Assembly: GCA_017397925.1 (NCBI GenBank)
Contig: JAFQHO010000083.1
Coordinates: 1-64,000, forward strand
Origin: Ruminococcus sp.
GTDB lineage: Bacteria > Bacillota > Clostridia > Oscillospirales > Ruminococcaceae
DNA length: 64,000 nucleotides
Reading direction: 5' to 3'
The position numbers and the translations under genes are program-made. How positions within the stretch are numbered: position 1 is the stretch's first letter; the number at the start of each line of letters is the position of its first letter. Under the pieces are notes generated by a model. It saw only the letters and a list, made by a program, of their open reading frames with translations, had not been told where the DNA came from and did not search any database. This document shows, piece by piece, positions 26,060 through 34,779 of the stretch.

Positions 26060-27324
26060 ACATCGAAACCAAATGTCTTCATTCGGGCTACACACCAAAG
26101 AACACTGAGCCAAGAGTTGTGCCAATCGTACAGAGCACAACATATGTATATGACTCAACAGACGATGTAGCCGCAGTATTCGACGACCCCACAAAGAGCC
26201 TTATTTACTCACGCTTTGAAAATCCCACAGTAATGGCTGTAGAGGATAAAATCGCCGCATTAGAGGGCGGTATCGGCGCTATGTGTACATCAAGCGGTCA
26301 GGCTGCTTCAATGTGTTCATTGCTGAATATTCTCCAGGCAGGGGACAGCTTTATTTCCACAACTACAATTTACGGCGGAACAGTTAATCTTTTCGCTGTT
26401 ACTCTTAAAAAGCTTGGAATTGAGTGCATTTTCGTATCTCCCGATGCTACAGAGGAGGAGATACAGGCAGCATTCAAGCCTAATACAAAGGCAGTTTTCG
26501 GCGAAAGTCTCGCAAATCCTGCACTTTCTGTCCTTGATATTGAGAAGTTTGCAAAAGTCGCTCATAAGAACGATGTTCCCCTTATCATTGACAACACATT
26601 CCCCACACCTATCCTCTGCCGTCCTATTGAACACGGTGCAGATATCGTAATCCATTCCACATCAAAGTATATGGACGGTCACGCAGTACAGGTCGGCGGT
26701 GTTATTGTTGATTCCGGTAACTTCAACTGGGCAAACGGCAAATTCCCTGAGTTTACAGAGCCTGACGAGAGCTATCACGGCATAGTTTACACAGAAACAT
26801 ATGGCAAGGCAGCATACATAATCAAGGCAAGAATGCAGCTTATGAGAGATTTAGGCTGCTATCCTGCTGCACAGTCTGCATTCTATCTCAATTTAGGACT
26901 TGAAACTCTTGCAATCAGAATGAAGCAGTACTGCGAAAATGCAAAGATTGTAGCTGAATATCTCGAAGCAAACGAAATGGTTGAATCCGTAAATTATCCC
27001 GGATTAAAGAGCAGCCCATATTACGACCTTGCACAGAAGTATCTCCCACTTGGTTCAAGCGGTGTTATTTCCTTTGTTATCAAAGGCGGCCGTGATACAG
27101 CTGTTAAGTTTATGGACTCCCTCAGCCTTGCATCAAACGAGGTTCACGTTGCTGATATCCGTACCTGTGTTCTTCACCCTGCAAGTGCAACACACCGTCA
27201 GCTTACAGACGAACAGCTTGTAGCCTGCGGAATTAACGGCGGAATGATAAGATTCTCCGTTGGACTTGAAAATGTAAATGATATTCTTGATGACCTTAAA
27301 AAGGCATTTGAGGCAATAAAGTAA
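26056..27324 (+). CDS. O-acetylhomoserine sulfhydrylase-type PLP enzyme
   Basis: 422 residues of the Cys/Met-metabolism PLP family (fold type I). The PLP lysine is in IHSTSKYMDGHA (~206). PIVQSTTY, YSRFENPT, LEGGIGAMCTSSGQAA and IIDNTFPTPILCRPIEHGAD match O-acetylhomoserine aminocarboxypropyltransferase better than cystathionine gamma-synthase, including the longer length (~420 versus ~380). It would make homocysteine from O-acetylhomoserine and sulfide. No S-box riboswitch or T-box is seen upstream. A strong terminator follows. Confidence 0.88.
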   Translation: MNIETKCLHSGYTPKNTEPRVVPIVQSTTYVYDSTDDVAAVFDDPTKSLIYSRFENPTVMAVEDKIAALEGGIGAMCTSSGQAASMCSLLNILQAGDSFISTTTIYGGTVNLFAVTLKKLGIECIFVSPDATEEEIQAAFKPNTKAVFGESLANPALSVLDIEKFAKVAHKNDVPLIIDNTFPTPILCRPIEHGADIVIHSTSKYMDGHAVQVGGVIVDSGNFNWANGKFPEFTEPDESYHGIVYTETYGKAAYIIKARMQLMRDLGCYPAAQSAFYLNLGLETLAIRMKQYCENAKIVAEYLEANEMVESVNYPGLKSSPYYDLAQKYLPLGSSGVISFVIKGGRDTAVKFMDSLSLASNEVHVADIRTCVLHPASATHRQLTDEQLVACGINGGMIRFSVGLENVNDILDDLKKAFEAIK

Positions 27325-27330
27325 ATAACC

Positions 27331-27367
27331 CAAAAGCGTACCAAATCAACGGTACGCTTTTGATTTT
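27331..27367 (+). terminator. Terminator after PLP enzyme gene
   Basis: 12-bp stem (27331-27342 with 27351-27362), 8-nt loop, followed by a T-rich tract. Confidence 0.9.
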
Positions 27368-27492
27368 TTATCAACTATTTTATGTTTAAACATCCGCAAT
27401 GTGTCCACATTTTCATCAGAATATATTATAATTTTAAACATACAACATTAAAACAGATAGCTTTATTTTCTGTATATAAATAACAAATACAG

Positions 27493-27755
27493 CTGTTGAT
27501 AATTATCTAAAACATAGAAAATAAAAATTATTTTTCAGGACAGCAACACACAGAGCGTGTGCGGAAGATGCGAAGTCAGATTTTTCGTCAGATTGTTCAG
27601 AAATTCCGCAGGCATACTTGATGTATGACAAGGAAGTTCTGGACAAGCTGACGGAAAATATGCAAGCAGATTTCGTGCAGGCTTTGTATGTTGCTGTCCT
27701 CAGTAATCAACCATTTTTGGTTGAAAAAAGGCACATTTTTGCCCTTATATAGAGG
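27493..27755 (+). repeat. Interspersed repeat R2, copy 1 (interrupted)
   Basis: The left part 27493-27537 and right part 27701-27755 together match the continuous copy at 51075-51173. The right part contains two small hairpins, TCAACCA/TGGTTGA and AAGGCA/TGCCCTT. The copy is split by a 164-bp insertion (27537-27700). Confidence 0.8.
27537..27700 (+). mobile_element. MITE-like palindromic insertion
   Basis: 164 bp with perfect 12-bp terminal inverted repeats AGGACAGCAACA/TGTTGCTGTCCT and imperfect complementarity extending about 80 bp inward on each arm. There is no ORF. Comparison with the empty R2 copy at 51075 defines the insertion point in the context TTTTTCA, leaving at most a 1-2 bp duplication (C or CA). 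This fits a non-autonomous transposable element. Confidence 0.75.
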
Positions 27756-27784
27756 GGGTTGTAAAAATGAACAACTACAAAATG

Positions 27785-27813
27785 AAAAAAAGAGCGATGA
27801 AAAATCACCGCCC
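27785..27813 (-). terminator. parE-parC operon terminator
   Basis: On the minus strand a 9-bp stem (two G-U pairs) with UUUU loop is followed by a 7-nt T run (27785-27791). Confidence 0.85.
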
Positions 27814-27830
27814 TGTAAAAAAATTACGAC

Positions 27831-30071
27831 TTAAAATGTCAGCTGATTTGAATCGCCCAGTTCCTTTGCAGGCTTACCGGCCGCAGGAACAGATTTGGCA
27901 CGATACTTTTCAAGCTCCGCCATAACCTCAGCAGGTACAATTTCAGCCGATTCCAGCACAGCCTTTTTGCGGAGGGTTATAACCTGAACACCCTGTGAAT
28001 TTCTCGAAGTCTTGGGCAAAATCATACCCGTGTTGAACACAAGAGCGTGACCGCTTGAAGTCCTCAGAAGTATATCCGAATCCTCCGCTGTAAATATCGC
28101 CGCAATAAGAGGCGATTTATCTGAAAAAGCATTTGCAAGCTTTTTGCGGTTCGTCTTTGTTTCGTAGGATTTTACCGGAATTTTTGCCGCTTTACCGTTT
28201 TCAAAGAGGAATATCATATATCCGCTGTAATCAACAGTCGGCACAAGGCATTTCAGATTTTCACCGTCGTCAAAACTGAGCTTTGCAGGGATATAATCAC
28301 CAAGAATACTCGCCTTGCCGTCCTCAAAAGCACTCGCCTTTGATTTGTAAGCCTGCGCCTTATCGGTAAAGAATATAAGCTCAGTTTTATTCATAGCCTC
28401 AAAGGTCTGACTGATATAGTCACCCTCTTTAATCTTCTGCTCGCCGCTCATACGGAGAGACTGAGGGGTAATCTTCTTGAAGTAGCCGCTGTCAGTCACA
28501 AAGAGATGAACAGGATAATCGGGAGTATCATCAATATCTCCCTCGTCCTCCACATCAGTGATATAGTAGAACTGAGTCTTACGGGGCTGACCGTAGTTTT
28601 TGATAACATCCTTCAGTTCCTTAACAATAATATTGCGGACTTTCTTCTTATCGCCAAGAATATCCTCCATTTCGGCAATATCTTCTTTCAGCTGGTCAAC
28701 ATCGGCAATTCTGCGGAGAATGTACTCCTTATTGATATTTCTCAGCTTGATTTCAGCCACATATTCCGCCTGTATTTCGTCAATTCCGAAGCCAATCATA
28801 AGGTTAGGCACAACATCAGCTTCATTTTCCGTTTCGCGGATAATCTTAATAGCCTTGTCAATATCAAGGAGTATCTTTGCAAGAGCCTCCAACAGATGAA
28901 GCTTTTCTTTCTTCTTCTGCAAATCGTAGTAGGTACGGCGCTTTACACATTCCTCACGGAAAGCAACCCATTCGGTAAGAATTTCCCTTACGCCCATAAC
29001 CTTAGGGGTACCGGCAATGAGGATATTGAAGTTACAGGGATAACTGTCCTGCAATGGAGTAAGACGGTAAAGCTTCTGCATAAGAGCGTCGGGATCTGTA
29101 CCTCTTTTAAGGTCAATAGCGATTTTCAGACCGTCAATACCTGTTTCGTCACGGATATACGACACCTCACGGAGTTTGCCTGATTTAACTAAATCAACAA
29201 CCTTTGAAATAATCGCCTCAACCGTGGTAGAATAGGGAATTTCAGTAATTTCAAGGCAGTTCGAAGCCTTGTCATAGTTATACTTACAGCGAAGCTTAAT
29301 ACTTCCTCGTCCTGTTTCGTAAACCTTATTCAGCTCCGCCTCATCATAGTAGAGAAAGCCGCCGCCGGGGAAATCAGGGCCTTTAAGAGTGCTGAGTATA
29401 TCGTGCTCAGGATTTTTCATCAGAGCAATGGTAGTTTCACATATTTCCTCAAGATTAAAGGGACATACGTTACTTGCCATTGATACGGCAATACCCGTAT
29501 TTGCATTTACAAGAACTGTTGGGAATGTAGCTGGAAGAAGCGTAGGCTCCTGCATTGTATTGTCGTAGTTGGGTACAAAATCAACAGTATCCTTGTCAAT
29601 ATCGCGGAAAAGCTCCGCACATATCCTTTCCAGCTTAACCTCGGTATATCGCGAAGCAGCAGCCTTCATATTTGAGGAATACTGCTTTCCGAATGTACCC
29701 TTAGAGTCCACATATGGGTGGAGAAGGGCCTCGTTTCCCCTTGTAAGACGCACCATAGTCTCATATATAGACTGGTCGCCGTGGGGATTGAGCTTCATTG
29801 TAGCGCCCACGACATTGGCGGACTTTGAACGCTCCTTATCGGGATTGAGCAAGCCGCTTTTATACATCATATACAGCAGCTTACGGTGAGAGGGCTTGAA
29901 ACCGTCAATTTCGGGCAGCGCTCTCGAAATAATAACGCTCATAGCGTAGGGCATGTAATTCTTTTTGAGGGTATCAGTTATAGTTTCGTCAACAATACTA
30001 CCCGAACCCTCTATATAAGCCTCGTGCTTAAAAGCAGACGGCTTTTTCGGTGTTTCTTTTTTACGCGGCAT
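27831..30071 (-). CDS. parC: Type IIA topoisomerase A subunit (ParC-like)
   Basis: 746 residues. The breakage-reunion domain has the catalytic Tyr142 in AAASRYTEVKLE, with YAMSVIISRALPEIDGFKPSHRK at the N-terminus. The C-terminal DNA-wrapping region is shorter than in GyrA and no clear GyrA box is seen, so topoisomerase IV is favoured. In the quinolone pocket the segment reads NPHGDQSIYE: the usual Ser is Gln100 and the usual second acidic position is Glu. It lies 12 bp after parE and is cotranscribed. Confidence 0.85.
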   Translation of the reverse strand: MPRKKETPKKPSAFKHEAYIEGSGSIVDETITDTLKKNYMPYAMSVIISRALPEIDGFKPSHRKLLYMMYKSGLLNPDKERSKSANVVGATMKLNPHGDQSIYETMVRLTRGNEALLHPYVDSKGTFGKQYSSNMKAAASRYTEVKLERICAELFRDIDKDTVDFVPNYDNTMQEPTLLPATFPTVLVNANTGIAVSMASNVCPFNLEEICETTIALMKNPEHDILSTLKGPDFPGGGFLYYDEAELNKVYETGRGSIKLRCKYNYDKASNCLEITEIPYSTTVEAIISKVVDLVKSGKLREVSYIRDETGIDGLKIAIDLKRGTDPDALMQKLYRLTPLQDSYPCNFNILIAGTPKVMGVREILTEWVAFREECVKRRTYYDLQKKKEKLHLLEALAKILLDIDKAIKIIRETENEADVVPNLMIGFGIDEIQAEYVAEIKLRNINKEYILRRIADVDQLKEDIAEMEDILGDKKKVRNIIVKELKDVIKNYGQPRKTQFYYITDVEDEGDIDDTPDYPVHLFVTDSGYFKKITPQSLRMSGEQKIKEGDYISQTFEAMNKTELIFFTDKAQAYKSKASAFEDGKASILGDYIPAKLSFDDGENLKCLVPTVDYSGYMIFLFENGKAAKIPVKSYETKTNRKKLANAFSDKSPLIAAIFTAEDSDILLRTSSGHALVFNTGMILPKTSRNSQGVQVITLRKKAVLESAEIVPAEVMAELEKYRAKSVPAAGKPAKELGDSNQLTF

Positions 30072-30083
30072 TTTTTCTCTCCT

Positions 30084-32063
30084 TTAGCTTATATCAGCCA
30101 TTTCAAGATAATCTGCTCCGTATTCGGCGATATAGTCCTTACGGCCCTGTAAATCGTCACCGAGGAGCATTTCAAAAATCTCAGCAGATTCGCGGATATC
30201 GTCAGAAGTTACCTTGATAAGGCGGCGTGTATCGGGATTCATAGTAGTCAGGTTCATCATGTCAGGTTCGTTTTCACCAAGACCTTTTGAACGCTGAATT
30301 GTGTGCTTTTTATCTCCGATTTGCGCAAGAATACGCTGTTTTTCCTGCTCCGTATAGGCAAAGTATGTCTTTTCCTTAGTGTTTATCTCAAACAGCGGAG
30401 ATTCCGCAATATACACATATCCCTGCTCAATGAGAGTGGGAGTAAGTCTATAAAGCATAGTCAAAATAAGAGTACGAATCTGGAAGCCGTCAACATCGGC
30501 ATCGGTACAGATTACGATTTTACTCCAGCGGAAATTATTGATATCAAAGGTGGAAAGCTCCTTATTAGCCTTTGATGTTACCTCAACACCACAGCCGAGA
30601 ACCTTAATCAAATCGGTAATAATATCGCTTTTGAAAATCTTGGTATACTCCGCTTTAAGACAGTTGAGGATTTTACCGCGAATCGGGATAACCGCCTGAA
30701 ATTCCGAGTCACGGGCAAGCTTAACAGAACCGAGAGCCGAGTCACCCTCCACTATATAGATTTCACGGCGGGTAATATCCTTTGTACGGCAGTCAACGAA
30801 TTTTTCAACGCTGTTTGCCAGGTCGATAGTACCTGTAAGCTTCTTTTTCATATTCAGACGGGTTTTCTCAGCATTTTCGCGGCTTCTCTTGTTAAGGAGA
30901 ATTTGCTCGGAGATACGCTTTGCCTCGTCTGGATTTTCTATAAAGTACACTTCAAGCTGATGACGGAGAAACTCTGTCATAGCCTCACGGATAAACTTAT
31001 TTGTAATAGCCTTTTTCGTCTGGTTTTCGTATGAAGTAACCGTTGAAAAAGACGATGAAACGAGAATAAGGCACTCGTCAACGTCCTCATATTTAATCTT
31101 TGTTTCATTCTTCTGATAACCGTTGACAGACTTGATATAGCTGTCAATCTGTGCGGTAAATGCACGTTTTACAGCGTCCTCTGGAGAGCCGCCGTGTTCA
31201 AGGAAGCTTGAATTGTGGTAGTACTCCGTCAGCTTCGCCTTATTTGAAAAAGTTAGGGCAACATCAAGCTTAACCTTATATTCGGGCTTATCCTCACGGT
31301 CCTTACCCTTTTTCTCGGCAGTCCAGTGCTGAACAGTAGTGAGAGCCTCCTCCCCTGCTATTTCAGTAACATAGTCAGTTATGCCGTTTTCATAGATAAA
31401 TTCAGTTTCGTTAAATCCACCTGCTTCGTTCTGAAACCTGAACAGAAACAGTATATTCGGGTTAACAACAGCCTGACGTTTCAGAATATCGTGGAAGTAC
31501 TCCTCTGATACGTTTATATCTGTAAATACGTCAAGGTCGGGGCGCCAGCGAGTCTTTGTACCTGTCTGCTTCTTCTTTGTTTCTTCCTTTTTAAGACCGC
31601 CTACATTGTTTCCCTTTTCAAAGTGGAGATTATACTTGTAGCCATCGCGGATAACCTCAACATCCATATATTCAGAGGCAAACTGTGTTGCACAAAGTCC
31701 CAGACCATTAAGTCCGAGAGAATATTCATAAGATTCAGATGAAGCGTCATACTTACCTCCTGCGTAAAGCTCGCAGTAAACAAGCTCCCAGTTATAGCGC
31801 TTTTCGTTGTTATTATAGTCAACGGGACAGCCTCGTCCGAAGTCCTCAACCTCAATATCGTGGTTGCGGTAATAGGTTATAACGATTTTATTTCCGTAGC
31901 CTGCACGTGCTTCGTCAATAGAGTTGGAAATGACCTCAAATATTGAATGCTCACAGCCGTCAAGACCGTCAGAGCCGAAAATAACCGCAGGACGTTTACG
32001 TACCTTATCGGCACCTTTAAGCATCGTAATACTATCGTTGCCGTAATCCTTTTTCTTAGCCAT
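30084..32063 (-). CDS. parE: Type IIA topoisomerase B subunit (ParE-like)
   Basis: About 659 residues. The GHKL ATPase motifs are VISNSIDEARAGYG, VEDFGRGCPV and the ATP lid region GLNGLGLCATQFAS. The TOPRIM domain has IVEGDSALGSVK and CTDADVDGFQIRTLIL. It forms the ATP-driven half of the decatenase with ParC. The start is ATG 32063 with GAAAGGAT upstream; an earlier in-frame ATG lies at 32099. Confidence 0.88.
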   Translation of the reverse strand: MAKKKDYGNDSITMLKGADKVRKRPAVIFGSDGLDGCEHSIFEVISNSIDEARAGYGNKIVITYYRNHDIEVEDFGRGCPVDYNNNEKRYNWELVYCELYAGGKYDASSESYEYSLGLNGLGLCATQFASEYMDVEVIRDGYKYNLHFEKGNNVGGLKKEETKKKQTGTKTRWRPDLDVFTDINVSEEYFHDILKRQAVVNPNILFLFRFQNEAGGFNETEFIYENGITDYVTEIAGEEALTTVQHWTAEKKGKDREDKPEYKVKLDVALTFSNKAKLTEYYHNSSFLEHGGSPEDAVKRAFTAQIDSYIKSVNGYQKNETKIKYEDVDECLILVSSSFSTVTSYENQTKKAITNKFIREAMTEFLRHQLEVYFIENPDEAKRISEQILLNKRSRENAEKTRLNMKKKLTGTIDLANSVEKFVDCRTKDITRREIYIVEGDSALGSVKLARDSEFQAVIPIRGKILNCLKAEYTKIFKSDIITDLIKVLGCGVEVTSKANKELSTFDINNFRWSKIVICTDADVDGFQIRTLILTMLYRLTPTLIEQGYVYIAESPLFEINTKEKTYFAYTEQEKQRILAQIGDKKHTIQRSKGLGENEPDMMNLTTMNPDTRRLIKVTSDDIRESAEIFEMLLGDDLQGRKDYIAEYGADYLEMADIS

Positions 32064-32122
32064 ATATTTTATCCTTTCACCCATAAAATGGTATTTCACG
32101 GAGTTTTTCCTGTTTCTTGAAA

Positions 32123-32151
32123 ATTATAACATAAATAAAACTATTTTGCAA
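32123..32151 (-). promoter_or_regulatory. parE-parC promoter
   Basis: Minus-strand TTGCAA (32146-32151), 17-bp spacer, TATAAT (32123-32128). The -35 abuts the end of the MATE gene. Confidence 0.85.
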
Positions 32152-32153
32152 GT

Positions 32154-33578
32154 CTATTTTGCGGATTTTTCCGCTGAAACTTCTTTTTCGTCTACAATAT
32201 TATTTATCCAGAGGTCACTTTTAACCATAAAATATCCGATAATAACCTTTATAATCTCAGAGAATGTGACCACTGCCCACAGAGGACGAATATCCATATC
32301 TGTAAAATAAGCAAGGATAAAAGCAAGAGGTATCATCAGCAGGAAGGTATAACCGAAATCAAAGAGGAATGTTATACCCGTTTTACCACCGCTTCTGAGG
32401 GTAAAGTAGCAGGCATTGGTATACGACCACAGGGGCATAGCAATTGCCTGAACAATTATCATATAAGAAGCAAGACTGCGGATTTCATCGGTTGTATTGT
32501 ACAAATTCGGGAATATGTCTGCAAAAGGCATAATGACAGCCGCCACAACAACAGTTACAGCCACACTGAAAAACAACAGCTTATTGTCAATACTGCGCGC
32601 ATCTTTCAGCTTATTCGCCCCGAGCTTAGCGCCGACTATTATGCCGATACAAGAGCCAAGCTGAATATATATGGCTCCGAAAAGGTTTGTCATTGTGCTT
32701 GAAATATTTCTCGCAGCCACTACATCAAGACCTCTGACGGAATAACACTGAGCGATAATGGACATACCTGCCGCCCACAGGAATTCATTGCAAAGCAGGG
32801 GCAAACCTTTAATAAGCATTTTTCCCACAAGTTCCGAGGGGATACGGAAGCCTCTGAATAATCCCACAATATACTTATTCTTTTTCGGATTTGCGTGAGT
32901 CCATACAATAACAACAAGCGCCTCAATGGATTTCGCAGCAACTGTAGCTATAGCCGCACCCTTTACGCCCATTTCGGGGAAACCGAATTTTCCGAAGATA
33001 AGGGCATAATCGAGGAATACATTGAATACTACAGCCGCCATTGAGCCAATCATAGGTATACGTGTTTCACCGCACTCACGTACTACGCTGGAATAAGCCT
33101 GTCCGATTCCGAAAGGTACAAGTCCTATGAGCATATAAAGCATATATTCCTTGCCGTATTTCATCGTTGCCGCTATTCTTTCGGGAGCGTCGTCCTTGCT
33201 TATAAAAAGGTTGATAAGCGGCTCATCGAAGAAATATAATATAGCCGCACCTATTGCAATAATCAGCGACACAGCAATAAGACGATATCTTACAGTATAT
33301 TTCTGTCCCTCATGGTCGCCCTTGCCGAAAAACTGAGCTCCGAAGATACTGGGACCTGCAACAGCGCCGAATATGGTTATATTGAACACAAATATGAACT
33401 GGTTTACGATAGATACACCGTTCATCTGCTCCGTGCCGACTTGTCCCACCATTATATTGTCAATAAGGCTTACAAAATTGGTAACGAGATTTTGAAGAAT
33501 CATCGGGATTACCATAAACAGCACATTTTTATAGAACTGCTTGTCACCTATATATTTTTCTCTGAAATTTTTAAACAT
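32154..33578 (-). CDS. MATE family efflux transporter
   Basis: 474 residues with twelve predicted membrane segments in two homologous halves. The N-terminal LIDNIMVGQVGTEQMNGVSI segment is typical of DinF/NorM-like MATE proteins. It exports cationic drugs or metabolites by Na+ or H+ antiport; the substrate is unknown. Own promoter at 33609; no terminator is evident before the parE promoter. Confidence 0.92.
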   Translation of the reverse strand: MFKNFREKYIGDKQFYKNVLFMVIPMILQNLVTNFVSLIDNIMVGQVGTEQMNGVSIVNQFIFVFNITIFGAVAGPSIFGAQFFGKGDHEGQKYTVRYRLIAVSLIIAIGAAILYFFDEPLINLFISKDDAPERIAATMKYGKEYMLYMLIGLVPFGIGQAYSSVVRECGETRIPMIGSMAAVVFNVFLDYALIFGKFGFPEMGVKGAAIATVAAKSIEALVVIVWTHANPKKNKYIVGLFRGFRIPSELVGKMLIKGLPLLCNEFLWAAGMSIIAQCYSVRGLDVVAARNISSTMTNLFGAIYIQLGSCIGIIVGAKLGANKLKDARSIDNKLLFFSVAVTVVVAAVIMPFADIFPNLYNTTDEIRSLASYMIIVQAIAMPLWSYTNACYFTLRSGGKTGITFLFDFGYTFLLMIPLAFILAYFTDMDIRPLWAVVTFSEIIKVIIGYFMVKSDLWINNIVDEKEVSAEKSAK

Positions 33579-33608
33579 ATTTTCCCTCCGTTTTCTTTTC
33601 GCCTAAAG

Positions 33609-33637
33609 ATTATAACACTATATTTCGGGAATGTCAA
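33609..33637 (-). promoter_or_regulatory. MATE gene promoter
   Basis: Minus-strand TTGACA (33632-33637), 17-bp spacer, TATAAT (33609-33614). Confidence 0.88.
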
Positions 33638-33683
33638 GTCTTTTTGTGTTCGGGCTATTAGCTATCAGCTTTCAGTCCTCAGC

Positions 33684-33717
33684 AAATAAAAAGCCCAAGA
33701 TTTACAACCTCAGGCTT
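33684..33717 (-). terminator. Terminator of small membrane protein gene
   Basis: On the minus strand AAGCCTGAG pairs with CTTGGGCTT (two G-U pairs), followed by TTTTTATT. Confidence 0.75.
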
Positions 33718-33726
33718 CATTGAATA

Positions 33727-33999
33727 TTATCTTATGTGTTTAGATTTGCAAGTTCTGATAAACCACACAATAACCATTAATGCAATTATTGCAGATATTG
33801 CAAACATCACTATTGCTCCGACAATTCTTCCGTCTTTTAAAGCACTTGCACCAATCATTATAAAAACACCGATCAAAGCGCCATAAAATGCGAAAAAAAC
33901 AAGAAGCAGAAGTATCCTCAAAGGCAGCGGCACTTTCTTACTTGTACCTGCTTCAAGCGTCCCCTCTAAAATCAGACTTGCAATAAATTCCATTATCAT
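33727..33999 (-). CDS. Small membrane protein, unknown
   Basis: 90 residues. A short N-terminal amphipathic stretch is followed by two hydrophobic segments (about 27-50 and 58-82) and a basic tail RTCKSKHIR. No family recognised. An AGGGGG stretch upstream of ATG 33999 and a terminator support it as a real gene. Confidence 0.65.
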   Translation of the reverse strand: MIMEFIASLILEGTLEAGTSKKVPLPLRILLLLVFFAFYGALIGVFIMIGASALKDGRIVGAIVMFAISAIIALMVIVWFIRTCKSKHIR

Positions 34000-34072
34000 A
34001 ATATAATCCCCCTATAACGTTTAATCCCCATAAGACAAGGCGGAAGAAAATCCTCCGCCCTTGAATATACAT

Positions 34073-34600
34073 TTACTTTACATCAGGCTCCAGAACGGCA
34101 TAATTTCCGTCTGTACGCTTGTAAACTACACTGATTGCCCCTGTCTTTGCATTGAGGAACATAAAGAATGTGTGGCTGAGAAGATTCATCTGGAGAATAG
34201 CTTCCTCAACATCCATAGGACGAAGCTCGAACTTCTTCTCCTTGATAACTGTGTACTCAGGCACCTCCTCAACAGGCTCTGCAAATGCCTCCTTGAAAGC
34301 TGTATCCTTCAGCTTCTTTTCAAGCTTTGTCTTATTCTTGCGAATCTGTCTGATAATCTTGTCAATAGCATCATCAAGAGCGTCATTCTTATCAATGGCT
34401 GTACGCTCAGCACGATAGATTACGCTGTTATATCTTACTGTAAGCTCCACAACGATCTGATTCTTTACCTCTGAAAGAACGATCTTTGCGTCTGCTTCAT
34501 CTCCGAAAAATTTGCTGAGCTTTGAATCAAGTTTTGCTTCTGCGTATTCGGTGAAATTCTGCGGAATCTGCATTTTCTTTGCTGTAATAGTTGTTTTCAT
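34073..34600 (-). CDS. hpf: Ribosome hibernation-promoting factor, long form
   Basis: 175 residues. The N-terminal YfiA/HPF domain (~1-100) and C-terminal dimerisation domain (~118-175, EKKFELRPMDVEEAILQMNLLSHTFFMF) define the long HPF that joins two 70S ribosomes into 100S dimers in stationary phase. AGGAGG precedes the start. Monocistronic. Confidence 0.95.
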   Translation of the reverse strand: MKTTITAKKMQIPQNFTEYAEAKLDSKLSKFFGDEADAKIVLSEVKNQIVVELTVRYNSVIYRAERTAIDKNDALDDAIDKIIRQIRKNKTKLEKKLKDTAFKEAFAEPVEEVPEYTVIKEKKFELRPMDVEEAILQMNLLSHTFFMFLNAKTGAISVVYKRTDGNYAVLEPDVK

Positions 34601-34676
34601 ATATTGTAATCCTCCTTAGTTAGTCCCCTGTACATCGGGAACGGCTTATGATGCGGAATATCTTTTCCACAGTTAT

Positions 34677-34705
34677 ATTATACCATAAAAAAATCACATT
34701 TACAA
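34677..34705 (-). promoter_or_regulatory. hpf promoter
   Basis: Minus-strand TTGTAA (34700-34705), 17-bp spacer, TATAAT (34677-34682) with TGG extension. Confidence 0.8.
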
Positions 34706-34779
34706 TACTATTTTGGTAATTTTGTATAATTTGTATAAACTCAGAGGCAATATTTGTTAAATCTGACATTTTTCAGAAA

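Larger units (their letters stand above)
27363..27830. other. Convergent intergenic region with nested repeats
   Basis: It holds repeat R2 copy 1, interrupted by a MITE-like palindrome, then the parC terminator. No credible gene is present; a 52-codon rightward frame from 27766 runs over the terminator and into the end of parC. Confidence 0.7.

Noticed and set aside
27766-27924. 52-codon rightward frame with a good RBS-like GAGGGGG
   Set aside because: It runs across the parE-parC terminator and antisense into the end of parC. Composition is dictated by those features.
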